The position numbers were made by a program, and so were the translations under genes. Below the pieces are notes generated by a model that made no database searches, was not told the DNA's origin, and was given only the letters and a program-made list of their open reading frames with translations. 64,000 nucleotides of DNA from Ruegeria arenilitoris (lineage in GTDB: Bacteria > Pseudomonadota > Alphaproteobacteria > Rhodobacterales > Rhodobacteraceae). Where the stretch lies: assembly GCF_013030985.1 (NCBI RefSeq), contig NZ_WPYP01000001.1, forward strand, positions 992,001-1,056,000. The letters run 5' to 3'. Every line of letters begins with the position of its first letter. The first letter of the stretch is position 1. Of the stretch, positions 1-11,539 are shown piece by piece.

Positions 1-1
1 C

Positions 2-2218
<2,217 letters not shown>

Positions 2219-2244
2219 AGAAAAACAGCCACTTTTGAGCTGCG

Positions 2245-2280
2245 GCAAACCCTGTCAATAGCGGGGTTTGCTACTTTACT
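2245..2280 (+). terminator. Possible acnA terminator
   Basis: An 8-bp perfect stem, GCAAACCC (2245-2252) and GGGTTTGC (2264-2271), closes an 11-nt loop 27 bp after the acnA stop. It is followed only by a broken T tract (TACTTTACT), so termination may be weak. Confidence 0.45.
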
Positions 2281-2336
2281 GCATTCACCCTAAAGGCGAT
2301 ACCTGTCGCATAAAACAATTATATAGGGTATGTGAA

Positions 2337-2672
2337 ATGGCACTTTCGACAGAGCAGCAAATGTTGGTTGAACAACGCCTTAGCAATGAAAAGAAATCGA
2401 CAGCCGTCGCCTATTTGCTTTGGTTCTTTCTCGGTGGATTTGGGGCTCACCGCTTTTATCTCGGGCGCGTGGGCACTGCGGTTACGATGCTGATTCTGTT
2501 CATCGCAGGCTGGGCAACGGTTGCATTCATAGTGGGTTTGGCTCTGCTGATTCCGTTGGGAATCTGGATGCTGGTCGATGCGTTCCTGATCCCGGGAATG
2601 ATCAGCGAAGATGCCAACAACAAACGCACGGCAATTGCCAACGAAATCGCCGTGGTGTCCGGCGGCAACTAG
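2337..2672 (+). CDS. TM2 domain membrane protein
   Basis: Small inner-membrane protein of 111 residues with a TM2 domain. A soluble N-terminal segment ending in NEKKSTAVAYLLW precedes two hydrophobic helices separated by the conserved turn GGFGAHRFYLGR. The cellular role of bacterial TM2 proteins is not established. The ATG at 2337 is preferred over an upstream in-frame start at 2268 because the upstream extension lacks family character and a purine-rich stretch (TATAGGG) lies just before 2337. The gene is convergent with ccmG. Confidence 0.85.
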   Translation: MALSTEQQMLVEQRLSNEKKSTAVAYLLWFFLGGFGAHRFYLGRVGTAVTMLILFIAGWATVAFIVGLALLIPLGIWMLVDAFLIPGMISEDANNKRTAIANEIAVVSGGN

Positions 2673-2680
2673 TCGAGCTG

Positions 2681-2708
2681 AGCGGCGGGATCAGTTGCCC
2701 GCCGCTTT
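2681..2708. terminator. Stem-loop between TM2 gene and ccmG
   Basis: A 9-bp GC-rich inverted repeat, AGCGGCGGG (2681-2689) and CCCGCCGCT (2698-2706), lies between the convergent ends of the TM2 gene and ccmG, with the ccmG stop codon in the loop. The flanking T tracts are short, so it is only a candidate bidirectional terminator. Confidence 0.45.
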
Positions 2709-3230
2709 CTCAAGCGCGGGCCGGATGGTGCTTTCGATGACGCGTTGGGTGATTGGCCCGGCAAACCGCAGGATGATCGTGCCCTCGCCATCGATCACAT
2801 AGGTTTCAGGCACACCATACAGACCCCAGTCCAGCGCCATGCGTCCCTGTTCGTCCCGCCCGATGGCCTTGTAGGGGTCGCCCAGATCGGTCAGGAACGC
2901 TTCGGCGTTGTCCAGCTTGTCTTTATAGTTGATGCCATAGACCGGGATGCCCTCCTCGGACAGCGTCTCGAGGTTCGGGTGTTCGGCACGGCACGGCGCG
3001 CACCAGCTGGCCCAATAGTTGACCAACTTAACCTCGCCGTCGCGCAGGGTCGCATCGTCGAACAACGTCTTGCCCGGGAACTCGGTCAGAACGACCGGCG
3101 GCGCGGCTTGACCCTGCCGGGCCGACGGCAGCGTGTCGTCCGAGCCATCTTGCAATTGCACCAATGCGGCGACGGCAAAAAGGCCGAAAATCACCGGAGG
3201 CGCAATCATCAGGGGCGAAATCTTAGCCAT
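2691..3230 (-). CDS. ccmG: Cytochrome c maturation thioredoxin CcmG/DsbE
   Basis: Membrane-anchored periplasmic thiol-disulfide oxidoreductase of the System I cytochrome c maturation pathway, which keeps apocytochrome CXXCH cysteines reduced for haem attachment. The 179-residue protein has an N-terminal anchor (about residues 7-27) and a thioredoxin fold with the active site WASWCAPCRAEHP (Cys77 and Cys80) and the later GVPETYVIDGEG segment with the cis-proline region. Its start overlaps the end of ccmD by 8 bp, and it is the last gene of the ccmABCDG string. Confidence 0.95.
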   Translation of the reverse strand: MAKISPLMIAPPVIFGLFAVAALVQLQDGSDDTLPSARQGQAAPPVVLTEFPGKTLFDDATLRDGEVKLVNYWASWCAPCRAEHPNLETLSEEGIPVYGINYKDKLDNAEAFLTDLGDPYKAIGRDEQGRMALDWGLYGVPETYVIDGEGTIILRFAGPITQRVIESTIRPALEKAAGN

Positions 3231-3381
3231 TGCGCGTCATCCTTTGCTCGACTTTTTCCATCTCGGCCCGGACTTTGCGCCCGCGTGCAACGCTGAACAC
3301 AATCAGCAGCGCCAGCAGCCCGATCGAGGCCGCATAGGACCACAGGACAGTATCGGCATATTTTCCAAGATCAGGGATCAT
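3223..3381 (-). CDS. ccmD: Haem exporter protein CcmD
   Basis: Small 52-residue membrane protein that in System I helps release holo-CcmE from the CcmABC complex. It has a short N-terminus (IPDLGKYADTVLWSY), one hydrophobic helix (about residues 14-32) and a basic cytoplasmic tail (ARGRKVRAEMEK), as is typical of the family. The start was set at ATG 3381, which overlaps the ccmC stop as ATGA. The end overlaps ccmG by 8 bp, so translation is probably coupled on both sides. A longer frame reading into ccmC is a shadow. Confidence 0.9.
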   Translation of the reverse strand: MIPDLGKYADTVLWSYAASIGLLALLIVFSVARGRKVRAEMEKVEQRMTRNG

Positions 3382-4151
3382 CCGTTTACCCTTTCCCGCG
3401 CCAACAGCGCCTTGATCCGCCGCGCCCGGATTTCCGTGCCGGTGCGATACAGGACCAGTGCGATGAACAGCAACACGAACCCGATGATGCACAGCAGCAG
3501 CGGGTAGAAATAAATGTTGCTGACCTTCTCTTCGGTGTCCGCCCCGGTCACGGCTGCCGCGCGCATCACTGACGCGCCCTGATGCAGACCCTGGTTCCAG
3601 AAATTCACCGCATAGCGGCTGAGGATCGCAAAGACCGAGCCCACAAGGCAAAGGACCGAGGTCAGATCCGCCGCCGTATCAGGATCTTCGATGGCTTCCC
3701 ACAGAGCGACATAGCCCAGATAGAACAGGAACAGGATCAGGAATGACGTCAGGCGCGGGTCCCAGGCCCACCATGTGCCCCACATCGGCTGACCCCAGAT
3801 TGCCCCGGTCGCCAGTGCGATCAGCGTCATGACAATGCCAATGGGGGCCGCCGCACGGGCGGCCAGCGCGCTGACATGGTGACGCCGCACCAGCCAGACC
3901 AGCGAAGTTGCCAGCATCATCAGCCAGCAATTGATCGCCATCAGCGCCGCAGGGACATGCAGGTAGATGATCTTGACGGTAGACCCCTGCTTGTAGTCAT
4001 CCGGCGTGAAGAAGAACCCCCAGACCAGTCCGACCACGATGCACGCAAGCGAGGCCACCCAGAAAAACGGCATCACCCGTTCACTGGTGGCAAGGAACTT
4101 GCGCGGGTTGGCGTATTCCCAGAGGGCGTTGGCTTTGGCTGCGATAGACAT
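3378..4151 (-). CDS. ccmC: Haem handling protein CcmC
   Basis: Integral membrane protein of 257 residues that loads haem onto the chaperone CcmE. It has six hydrophobic helices and the tryptophan-rich WWD motif WGTWWAWDPRLT (about residues 124-135), with flanking periplasmic histidines (for example H65 in YLHVPAA) as expected for the CcmC/CcmF/CcsA superfamily. The length fits CcmC rather than CcmF. It is separated from ccmB by 61 bp and overlaps ccmD by 4 bp. Confidence 0.96.
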   Translation of the reverse strand: MSIAAKANALWEYANPRKFLATSERVMPFFWVASLACIVVGLVWGFFFTPDDYKQGSTVKIIYLHVPAALMAINCWLMMLATSLVWLVRRHHVSALAARAAAPIGIVMTLIALATGAIWGQPMWGTWWAWDPRLTSFLILFLFYLGYVALWEAIEDPDTAADLTSVLCLVGSVFAILSRYAVNFWNQGLHQGASVMRAAAVTGADTEEKVSNIYFYPLLLCIIGFVLLFIALVLYRTGTEIRARRIKALLARERVNG

Positions 4152-4212
4152 GGGCCTTATCTAGTCCGAGTCGGGTGCGTTCTCAATTGACATTGGTCAA
4201 AGTTTGAACGCG

Positions 4213-4869
4213 TCACCGAAGGTTGATGCGCAGAACGGCTGCGCTGGCAAAGGGTAACAGCGCAATCGTGGCCGCCGTGATCCCCGCCAGCATCAGCAGC
4301 GGCGTTTGTGTTTCCATCCCCGTAGCGCCACGACGCGCAACTTCGGCGCCGAAGATCAGGGTCGGCACGTAAAGCGGCAGGACCAGCAGCGACAGCAGCA
4401 AGCCACCGCGCTTCAAACCCACCGTCAGGGCCGCTCCGAAAGTGCCGATGACGCTCATGGCCGGGGTGCCGATCAGCAGCGAAATCACCAGCCAGAAGAA
4501 CCCCGGCACCGGCAGGTTCAGCAACACCCCCAAAAATGGCGCGGCCAAAACCAGCGGCAGACCGGTGGTCAGCCAGTGCGCCAGTGCCTTTATCGAGACC
4601 ACCGATTCCAGCGGCAGCGGCGCGGTGGCCAGCAGGTCCAGCGACCCGTCTTCCCAATCCAGCGCCAGCAGACGGTCCAGCGACAGCAAACAGGCCAATA
4701 GCGCACCCAGCCACAGGATACCGGGTGCAATGGTCGACAGCAGCGACGATTGCGGACCCACGGAAAACGGCACCAGCACGGTGACGATCAGAAAGAACGC
4801 CAGACCAAGGCCAAAACCTCCGCCTGCGCGGAAGGCCAGTTTCAGGTCACGCAGCAACAGGGCGATCAC
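4213..4869 (-). CDS. ccmB: Haem ABC exporter permease CcmB
   Basis: Membrane subunit of the CcmABCD complex in cytochrome c maturation. The protein has 218 residues, opens [18 protein letters not shown] as CcmB proteins do, and has six hydrophobic helices with the conserved WEDGSLDLL segment near residue 76. The start overlaps the ccmA stop by 4 bp (ATGA), pointing to coupled translation of the permease with its ATPase. Confidence 0.95.
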   Translation of the reverse strand: MIALLLRDLKLAFRAGGGFGLGLAFFLIVTVLVPFSVGPQSSLLSTIAPGILWLGALLACLLSLDRLLALDWEDGSLDLLATAPLPLESVVSIKALAHWLTTGLPLVLAAPFLGVLLNLPVPGFFWLVISLLIGTPAMSVIGTFGAALTVGLKRGGLLLSLLVLPLYVPTLIFGAEVARRGATGMETQTPLLMLAGITAATIALLPFASAAVLRINLR

Positions 4870-5480
4870 AGGAAGCCTCCGTCGAAATCGTCGATGGGTT
4901 TGGGTTTCGCCTTGTTGGGGCCCACGTCCAGAACCTCGCCATCCAGGCCGAGGTCGATATGGGTTGCGATCAGGGCCGAGCCGCCCTGCCCCAGATGCGC
5001 CCGCACGGCGTCAGCGAACATCTGCACGGCGTTTTTGTCCAGCGACACGGTGGGTTCATCCAGCATCCAGATCGGCCGCCCGGTGACCAGCATCCGCGCC
5101 AGACCCAAACGCCGTTTCTGCCCTGCGGACAGGTTGCCTGCGTGACGATCCGACAGCTCATTCAGCGCAAAGGCGTCTAAAGCAGGCTGGATGCCATTCG
5201 TGCCGAAAACCGAGGCCCAGAAGGTCAGGTTTTCCACGACAGTCAAAGTCGGCTTCAGCCCGTCGGAGTGCGAGGCATAGGCGATCTGATCCTCGGCCCC
5301 GTCAATCTGCCCGTTCAATGGCGGCTGCAACCCCGCCAGCGTGCGCAGCAGCGTCGTCTTGCCGATACCGTTCGGCCCGCGCAGGATCAGCGCCTTGCCG
5401 GGGTGCAACGCAAAACTCAGCCCCTCAAGGACAGGAACGCCACCACGGGCGATGGCCAGATCGGTCACAGTCAGTGTCAT
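4866..5480 (-). CDS. ccmA: Haem ABC exporter ATPase CcmA
   Basis: ATP-binding subunit of the CcmAB complex, which powers release of holo-CcmE. The 204-residue protein has a Walker A motif GPNGIGKTT (about residue 35), the ABC signature [16 protein letters not shown] (about residue 117) and Walker B with the catalytic glutamate in PIWMLDEP. The short length and the KRR after the signature are typical of CcmA. It lies 66 bp downstream of the Mth938-type gene and heads the ccm part of the string. Confidence 0.96.
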   Translation of the reverse strand: MTLTVTDLAIARGGVPVLEGLSFALHPGKALILRGPNGIGKTTLLRTLAGLQPPLNGQIDGAEDQIAYASHSDGLKPTLTVVENLTFWASVFGTNGIQPALDAFALNELSDRHAGNLSAGQKRRLGLARMLVTGRPIWMLDEPTVSLDKNAVQMFADAVRAHLGQGGSALIATHIDLGLDGEVLDVGPNKAKPKPIDDFDGGFL

Positions 5481-5546
5481 GGGTTCCGCTTATCTGATTG
5501 CTGACAGAGGCAAAAGGCAAGATTTGCCGCAGGCCCTGCGACCGGG

Positions 5547-5900
5547 TCAGACCGGCAATAACGCCAGCGCAACGCGACGGCCTTCTGACAACAACACATT
5601 GTAAGTGCGGCAGGCAGCTGGGGAGTTCATGATCTCCACCCCCATCCCTGCATCCTCAAGCGCCGTACGCAGATCGGATGGGATATGCGTCAGCGCCTCT
5701 CCGGTGCCGATGAACAGAACGTCCACCGCCTCGGACAACGCCAACAGCGGCGCATCATCCGTGTATCCGCCCCAGTCGGCAGTGCCGGTTGGCCCCGACA
5801 GAACGGCCCCGTTGTAAACCTGTCCGCCAATGCGGAAAAAGCCGGGGCCGTAGCCGTCAACCGGAACTGCGTTGTTGTAGGTAATCTCATTCAGGCGCAT
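5547..5900 (-). CDS. Mth938-like domain protein (DUF498)
   Basis: Protein of 117 residues of the Mth938/NDUFAF3-like family (older name DUF498). Visible landmarks are the N-terminal YGPGFFRIGGQVYNGAVL and the central VDVLFIGTGEALTHIP. The biochemical function is unsettled; relatives assist respiratory complex I assembly in mitochondria. The ATG at 5900 was chosen over a GTG at 5906 because the ribosome-binding GAAGG sits at the correct distance from the ATG and abuts the GTG. Its position between the sec and ccm genes matches the arrangement usual in this family of bacteria. Confidence 0.88.
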   Translation of the reverse strand: MRLNEITYNNAVPVDGYGPGFFRIGGQVYNGAVLSGPTGTADWGGYTDDAPLLALSEAVDVLFIGTGEALTHIPSDLRTALEDAGMGVEIMNSPAACRTYNVLLSEGRRVALALLPV

Positions 5901-5909
5901 GGGCACCTT

Positions 5910-6668
5910 CTAGCCCCAAAGCGGCAGCCCCGACAAGGCCGCAACCGCGATCGCCAGATACGCTGCGGCGCGGTAGACTCGTTCGTATTTGGGATGAAAA
6001 AGCCAGCCTCCCAACCAATTACCCAGCAAGTTTGGCACAGACAGCACCAATCCCAAGGCCACAGCGGGCCAAGTAACCCGTCCCATGCCGGTCAAATAGC
6101 CAAGGATGAGGAAGTCGAAGACAAACAGGAACAGCAGGATCGTCGCGCGGATCACCTCAACAGGTAACGGCCGCGACATGTAGAAAAGGATCACCGCTGG
6201 ACCGGGCAAGCCAGCCACACCGCCCAGAAACCCGGCGGCACCGCCGATACCCGCGACCATCGCGCGACCGACGCGACCATGATACCGCAGCCCGAGAATC
6301 AGAATGGCCAGCATGAAAAGTGCCAGAAAGCTGACCGCGTAACGAAACACTTCGGGCTCAACCCGCGTCAGCACCCATAGCCCAACCGGCAGCAATAGCG
6401 CGCATCCGAACGCCAGCCGAACAAGGTCACCCCTGTCCACAGCACGCCAGGCACGGCGCAGGTTCGGCAGCGGCCCGAAGATGTCCATGATGGTCAGGCC
6501 AATCAGGGCTCCGAACGGGCCGAGAAAAGGGGTGGAGATCGGGAGGAAGATCAGCGCGGTGCCAAAGCCGGAAAACCCGCGCACAATGCCGCCAAGAAAG
6601 GCGGCAAAAATGATAACGGCCAGCCCCGTTGGGGACTGGCCGAATATCTCAGGCGTCGATGTTGGCAA
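5910..6668 (-). CDS. TSUP family permease (sulfite exporter TauE/SafE)
   Basis: Membrane protein of 252 residues with about eight hydrophobic helices and the TSUP signature GGIVRGFSGFGTAL near the N-terminus, repeated in weaker form as GGAAGFLGGVAGLPGP. TSUP members move sulfite, sulfonates or other small anions; the substrate here is unknown. No ATG is available near the start: the frame appears to begin with TTG at 6668, inside the 3' end of secF (20-bp overlap), so the start is uncertain. It sits as an insert between secF and the Mth938-type gene. Confidence 0.85.
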   Translation of the reverse strand: MPTSTPEIFGQSPTGLAVIIFAAFLGGIVRGFSGFGTALIFLPISTPFLGPFGALIGLTIMDIFGPLPNLRRAWRAVDRGDLVRLAFGCALLLPVGLWVLTRVEPEVFRYAVSFLALFMLAILILGLRYHGRVGRAMVAGIGGAAGFLGGVAGLPGPAVILFYMSRPLPVEVIRATILLFLFVFDFLILGYLTGMGRVTWPAVALGLVLSVPNLLGNWLGGWLFHPKYERVYRAAAYLAIAVAALSGLPLWG

Positions 6669-7617
6669 ACTGATTGCCCGCCGTATTGGACGGTTTGGAC
6701 CAGTCGCGCTTGACCCCCAGCCACAGCAGGATGGTCGAGGCCACGAAGACCGACGAATAGGTCCCCACGATCACACCCCAAATCATCGCGAAGACAAAGC
6801 CGCGGATCACGTCGCCGCCCAGCACATAAAGCGAGATCAGCGCCAGCAGCGTGGTAACCGAGGTCATCACCGTCCGGCTGAGCGTTTCGTTGATCGAGAT
6901 GTTCAGAACTTCTTTGAGGTCCTTCTTCTTGTACTTCCGCAGGTTCTCACGCACCCGGTCGAACACGACCACGGTGTCATTCAGCGAATAACCCACGATG
7001 GTCAGAAGTGCCGCAATGATGGCCAGATCAAACCGGATTTGCAGTTCCGAGAAGATACCGATGGTCAGGATCACGTCATGCACCAGTGCGGCCACGGCCC
7101 CCAGCGCGAACTGCCATTCGAAGCGCAGCCAGATGTAGACCAGTACCGCTCCGATCGCCAGCATCACCGCGATCACGGCGGTCTGGATCAACTCGCCCGA
7201 AACTTTGGGACCAACAGATTCGACCGAGACAAATTCGATATCCGGCACGGTAACCTTCAACGCGTCTTCCACCGCGCTGACCGTAGCGGCCGAGACCGCT
7301 TCGGCATCGGCCTGCGCCTGAATGCGGATCATGGCGACGTTTTCGTCGTCTCCAAAAGTCGGATCGAAAATCTCGGTGATCGTCACATCGCCCAGCTCCA
7401 GCGGCGCGATGGCGTCACGGTAGGCGCCGATGTCGATCTCTTGCGTGGATTGGGTCCGGATCGTGGTCCCGCCGCGGAAGTCGATGCCAAAGTTCAGCCC
7501 CTGCAGCATAAAGGACGTGAAGGCCACGACCATCATCAGGGCCGAGATGCCCAGCCAAACCTTCCAGCGGCTGAAGAAATCGAACGAGGTGTTCTGGGGT
7601 ACGAGTTTCAGTCTCAT
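6649..7617 (-). CDS. secF: Protein translocase subunit SecF
   Basis: Component of the SecDF-YajC complex, which uses the proton gradient to help protein export through SecYEG. The protein has 322 residues: an N-terminal helix, a periplasmic domain that starts with the SecD/F signature LNFGIDFRGGT, and five C-terminal helices including YSLNDTVVVFDRVREN. It follows secD by a single base. Confidence 0.97.
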   Translation of the reverse strand: MRLKLVPQNTSFDFFSRWKVWLGISALMMVVAFTSFMLQGLNFGIDFRGGTTIRTQSTQEIDIGAYRDAIAPLELGDVTITEIFDPTFGDDENVAMIRIQAQADAEAVSAATVSAVEDALKVTVPDIEFVSVESVGPKVSGELIQTAVIAVMLAIGAVLVYIWLRFEWQFALGAVAALVHDVILTIGIFSELQIRFDLAIIAALLTIVGYSLNDTVVVFDRVRENLRKYKKKDLKEVLNISINETLSRTVMTSVTTLLALISLYVLGGDVIRGFVFAMIWGVIVGTYSSVFVASTILLWLGVKRDWSKPSNTAGNQFANIDA

Positions 7618-7618
7618 G

Positions 7619-9280
7619 TCAAACCTCGATCGTTTTCGGACGGCGGCGTTCGAACCACATCACAACAAACAAGCGCGTGACGAAGATCGCAGTGAAGGCC
7701 GAGGTTAGAATACCAAGACCCAGCGTAATCGCGAAACCGCGCACCGGTCCGCTGCCCATGGCAAACAGGATCACGGCGGTGATGAAGGTGGTCACGTTGG
7801 CGTCGACGATGGCCGACAGCGCCTTTTCATAGCCCAGCTCGATGGCACGCGCCGGGCCTCGGGCGGATTTCAGTTCCTCGCGGATACGTTCAAAGATCAG
7901 CACGTTGGCATCCACCGCCATACCCACCGTCAGAACGATGCCCGCAATACCCGGCAGGGTCAGCGTGGCCCCGATCAGCGACAGCAAGCCGAAAATCAGC
8001 CCGACGTTGATGATCAGCGCAATATTGGCGAACACGCCGAACAGACCATAGCTGAGCGCCATGAAGCTAAGTACCGCGACAAAGGCCACGATGGTTGCAG
8101 TTTTACCCGCGTCGATGCTGTCCTGACCCAGCTCGGGGCCGATAGTGCGTTCTTCCAGGAACTCCAACCCGGCGGGAAGTGCGCCAGCACGCAGCAGCAC
8201 AGCCAGATTGGTGCTTTCCTCGACGGTGAAGTTACCGGTGATGATACCGGACCCACCTGCAATATGCGCCTGAATCACCGGGGCCGAGATCACTTCGTCA
8301 TCCAGTACGATGGCAAAAGGCGCGCCGATGTTGTCGCGGGTGTAGTCGCCGAACTTGCGCGCGCCGGACGTGTTGAACCGGAAGCTGACCGCCGGGCGAC
8401 CGTTCTGATCGAACGAGGGCTGTGCGTCCACCAGTTCCTCACCGGTCACGACCGGAGCGGATTCGATGATGTAAAACACGCCGTTTTCGTCGATTGACGG
8501 AACAACCGTTTCCCCGACGCCTGGAACGGCATCCGGGTCGGTGCCCCTCCCCACAACCGGGTTGAAGGTCAGCTGCGCCGTGGTGCCAATGATCCCCTTC
8601 AATTCCCCCGCGCTGCCGATACCCGGCACCTGGATCAGGATACGATCCGCACCCTGGCGCTGAATGGTGGGCTCACGGGTGCCAACCTCATCGATCCGGC
8701 GGCGAATGATTTCCAGAGCCTGACGGACGGTACGATCGTCCGAGGCCAGCTTCTCGGCCTCTGACAGTTGCACGACAAGGGTGTCGCCTTCGGCGCGAAC
8801 CTCGATATCGGTGGCACCGACGCCGGTCAGCGTCTGCACCTGACGGGCCTGACCACGCACAACTTCCAGCGCACGTGACATCCCCTCGGGCTGGCTGATG
8901 CGAACACGAATCTCATCGGGGGCCGAATCCTGTTTGCGGATCGTGCCGACGGTTGCGCGCTCGTCCCGCAGGGCGTCGCGCACCTCGGGCCACATCGCTT
9001 CCATCCGGGATTCGTAGACATCTTCGACCTTCACTTCGGCCAGCAGATGCGCCCCGCCGCGCAGGTCGAGGCCAAGATTGACCAGCGACGACGGCAACCA
9101 GTTCGGCCACTGCGCCGCCTGCGCCTGCATTTCGGGGGTGTCGATGCCAAGCTCGATCGCGGCCTTGGCATCGTTGGATTGCTCGACGCGCGTGTAGAAC
9201 GCATTCGGCAGGGCCATCAGCAAGCCGGTCACACAGACCAACCAGATCAGAACCCGCTTCCAGGTATCAATTTGCAGCAT
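7619..9280 (-). CDS. secD: Protein translocase subunit SecD
   Basis: Large partner of SecF in the export motor. In the 553-residue protein the signature LGLDLRGGAHLL follows the first helix, the periplasmic P1 region extends to about residue 370, and the C-terminal helices carry GMAVDANVLIFERIREEL, the conserved TM4 motif with the proton-relay aspartate. It is co-oriented with yajC (33 bp upstream) and secF (1 bp downstream). Confidence 0.97.
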   Translation of the reverse strand: MLQIDTWKRVLIWLVCVTGLLMALPNAFYTRVEQSNDAKAAIELGIDTPEMQAQAAQWPNWLPSSLVNLGLDLRGGAHLLAEVKVEDVYESRMEAMWPEVRDALRDERATVGTIRKQDSAPDEIRVRISQPEGMSRALEVVRGQARQVQTLTGVGATDIEVRAEGDTLVVQLSEAEKLASDDRTVRQALEIIRRRIDEVGTREPTIQRQGADRILIQVPGIGSAGELKGIIGTTAQLTFNPVVGRGTDPDAVPGVGETVVPSIDENGVFYIIESAPVVTGEELVDAQPSFDQNGRPAVSFRFNTSGARKFGDYTRDNIGAPFAIVLDDEVISAPVIQAHIAGGSGIITGNFTVEESTNLAVLLRAGALPAGLEFLEERTIGPELGQDSIDAGKTATIVAFVAVLSFMALSYGLFGVFANIALIINVGLIFGLLSLIGATLTLPGIAGIVLTVGMAVDANVLIFERIREELKSARGPARAIELGYEKALSAIVDANVTTFITAVILFAMGSGPVRGFAITLGLGILTSAFTAIFVTRLFVVMWFERRRPKTIEV

Positions 9281-9313
9281 TACCCTGCCTTTTCAAGGAA
9301 TTATCGCGCGAAG

Positions 9314-9601
9314 TTACTTCGCCGGTTCGGTCTTGTTTAGAACCTGAGCGATGGTCGACTTGACCACACGAACCTTGACGTTCTCGGCCAGTTCGACCTC
9401 GATCTCGTTCTCGCCTTCCTTGACCTTCGACACCTTGCCGATCAGACCACCCTGAGTGACCACCTGATCGCCCCGGCGCACGGCTTCGACCATGGCCTGG
9501 TGTTGTTTCATCTTCTTCTGCTGCGGACGGATCAGCAGGAAATACATGATCGCGAAGATCAGGATCAGCGGGAGAAACTGGGCGATTGCGCCACCTTCCA
9601 T
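9314..9601 (-). CDS. yajC: Preprotein translocase subunit YajC
   Basis: Small 95-residue membrane protein of the SecDF-YajC complex. One N-terminal helix (about residues 5-23) runs into the family signature FLLIRPQQKKMKQHQ, followed by a cytoplasmic beta-rich tail with GDQVVTQGGLIGKV. It is the first gene of the long minus-strand string; the 200 bp before it, up to the mscS start, should hold promoters in both directions. Confidence 0.97.
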   Translation of the reverse strand: MEGGAIAQFLPLILIFAIMYFLLIRPQQKKMKQHQAMVEAVRRGDQVVTQGGLIGKVSKVKEGENEIEVELAENVKVRVVKSTIAQVLNKTEPAK

Positions 9602-9802
9602 GGGATATTCCTTTTGTTTTGATGATGCGGAGGGCTCCGCAAATTTGGCGAGAACCTATGCCTTGAGTTGCGCCTTTGCAAGCAAAGGCGGCGCTGTGAC
9701 CCATCTGAACCCGACCCGACCCTGCCAGGAACACACAAAGCGTTGCAGATATGCCCTATGAACATTGCCGAAACCGGGTATAGTTCGGGGCAAGGGGGAC
9801 AC

Positions 9803-11467
9803 ATGGTACGGTATTTCAAGCCCTTCCTTTTATTGTCTTATTTCTTGATCCCACTGGTGTTGAGCCTGTGGATTGCGGACCCTGTTTCGGCACAGGAAAC
9901 GCCCGTCGAAAATGTCACGTCCGAGGTCGACGAGTCGGATGCTTTCATGGCTCCTGTCATCGTGGATGGGGACGTATTGTTTCAGGTCCGGGGGTCCAGC
10001 GCCCTGCCCGCGCCAGAGCGCGCGGAAGGCGTGCAGGACAAGATCATAGCAATCGCCGAGGCCTCGGACGCGCCGTCGGTCGAGATCACCTTTGAAGAGA
10101 CCGAACTTGGCATATGGATTCTGGCCGATGGCGAGAGAATCTCGATCGTCACCACTGCCGATTCCGAGCTGGACCAGATGGAGCTGAGCGTCCTCAGCGT
10201 GCTGCACGGCAATGCGATCAAACAAGCCGTCGAAGCCTACCGCGCCAATCGTACCGAAAAGGCACGTGTATCCGGTGCCATCGAAGCTGCCGCCTGGACT
10301 TTCGGATTTGTTGCCTTTGTCGTGGCCATCCTATGGCTGCACCGGAGAATTCGGCGGCGAACGCTGAAATTCGTCAAACGCCACCTGAAGGACGTGGAAA
10401 CCGCCACCGCCAAAAGCGTTCAGGCCGAAGCGATAGCTGCACTGGTTCGGTACGGGCTGAATTTCGCCCTGTTGGTGATCTTCTTTCTGGGTTTCTACTA
10501 CTATCTGTCCTTCGTCCTGCTGGCCTTTGCCGAAACCCGCTACTTCGCGCAGCTGCTGCTCACCTATCTGACCGAACCGGTCCTGCTGATCTTCAAAGGT
10601 ATCCTCAGCTACATTCCGAATATGATCATGCTGGGCCTGATCGCCTGGGTGACGATGTACATCATCAAAGGGCTGCGTGTGTTTTTTGATGCGGTCGAGG
10701 CTGGCTCATTCGAAATGGGCGATTTTGAGAAACATTGGGTCAGCCCGACGTTCAACATCGCCCGCGTTGTTGTCATCCTGATCGCGCTGGTTTTTGCAGT
10801 GCCCTACATACCCGGCTCGGATTCCGCGGCATTTCAGGGCCTGACCATTCTGGTAGGCGCAATGCTGTCGCTGGGGGCGAACTCGGTCGTATCGAATATG
10901 CTGGCCGGACTATTCGTGATCTATCGCCGTTCAACCTCGATCGGGGACCGTATCCAGATCGGGGATCACATCGGCGATGTGGTGCAGATCAAGCTGATGG
11001 AGACGCATCTGAAATCGATCAAAAACGAACTGATCTCGATCCCGAATGCGCAATTGATGAACTCAGATGTGGTCAATTTCTCGAAGAAGACGGATGGCAG
11101 CGGGCTGCTGCTGCACACCACCGTCGGCATCGGTTATGAGGAGCCGCCCGAGAAGGTCGAGGCGATGCTGATTGAGGCCGCCCATCGGACCAAGGGGATC
11201 AAGGCCAAGCCGGATCCCTTTGTATTGTGGACCGCCCTGGCGGACTACGCGATCAACTACCAGATCAACGGCTATACCACGCGCGGTAGCATCATCCCGA
11301 AAATCCGCTCGGACTTGCATCGCAACATCGTGGCCGTGTTCAACGAGAATGGCGTGCAGATCATGACGCCCTCTTACATGGCCGATCCGCCCGAGCCAAA
11401 AATCCCGGCAGAAGACTGGGATGGCCATCTGGCACATGAATCGCACGAGGGCGCGGATATGTCGTAA
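9803..11467 (+). CDS. MscS-type mechanosensitive ion channel
   Basis: Predicted inner-membrane channel of 554 residues. Order: signal peptide ending at DPVSAQ/ETP; a periplasmic domain of about 170 residues; several hydrophobic helices (near residues 190-210, 250-285, 295-330 and 350-375); the pore helix region SLGANSVVSNMLAGLFVIYRR; and the MscS beta domain (IGDRIQIGDHIGDVVQIKLMETHL, then ISIPNAQLMNSDVVNFS). The start at ATG 9803 is chosen because GGGGGAC lies 5 bp upstream and a signal peptide begins there; the frame is open further upstream but has no family character. Substrate and gating are not shown by the sequence. Confidence 0.9.
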   Translation: MVRYFKPFLLLSYFLIPLVLSLWIADPVSAQETPVENVTSEVDESDAFMAPVIVDGDVLFQVRGSSALPAPERAEGVQDKIIAIAEASDAPSVEITFEETELGIWILADGERISIVTTADSELDQMELSVLSVLHGNAIKQAVEAYRANRTEKARVSGAIEAAAWTFGFVAFVVAILWLHRRIRRRTLKFVKRHLKDVETATAKSVQAEAIAALVRYGLNFALLVIFFLGFYYYLSFVLLAFAETRYFAQLLLTYLTEPVLLIFKGILSYIPNMIMLGLIAWVTMYIIKGLRVFFDAVEAGSFEMGDFEKHWVSPTFNIARVVVILIALVFAVPYIPGSDSAAFQGLTILVGAMLSLGANSVVSNMLAGLFVIYRRSTSIGDRIQIGDHIGDVVQIKLMETHLKSIKNELISIPNAQLMNSDVVNFSKKTDGSGLLLHTTVGIGYEEPPEKVEAMLIEAAHRTKGIKAKPDPFVLWTALADYAINYQINGYTTRGSIIPKIRSDLHRNIVAVFNENGVQIMTPSYMADPPEPKIPAEDWDGHLAHESHEGADMS

Positions 11468-11539
11468 CCGGTGCTACACCCTGCCTTTCAGATGGTGCAT
11501 AAGCGGTTTCAGTGATTCACGCATTTAAGGATCTGAACC

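Noticed and set aside
6481-7680. Plus-strand open frame of 399 codons opposite secF
   Set aside because: Shadow; secF and TSUP motifs occupy the minus strand.
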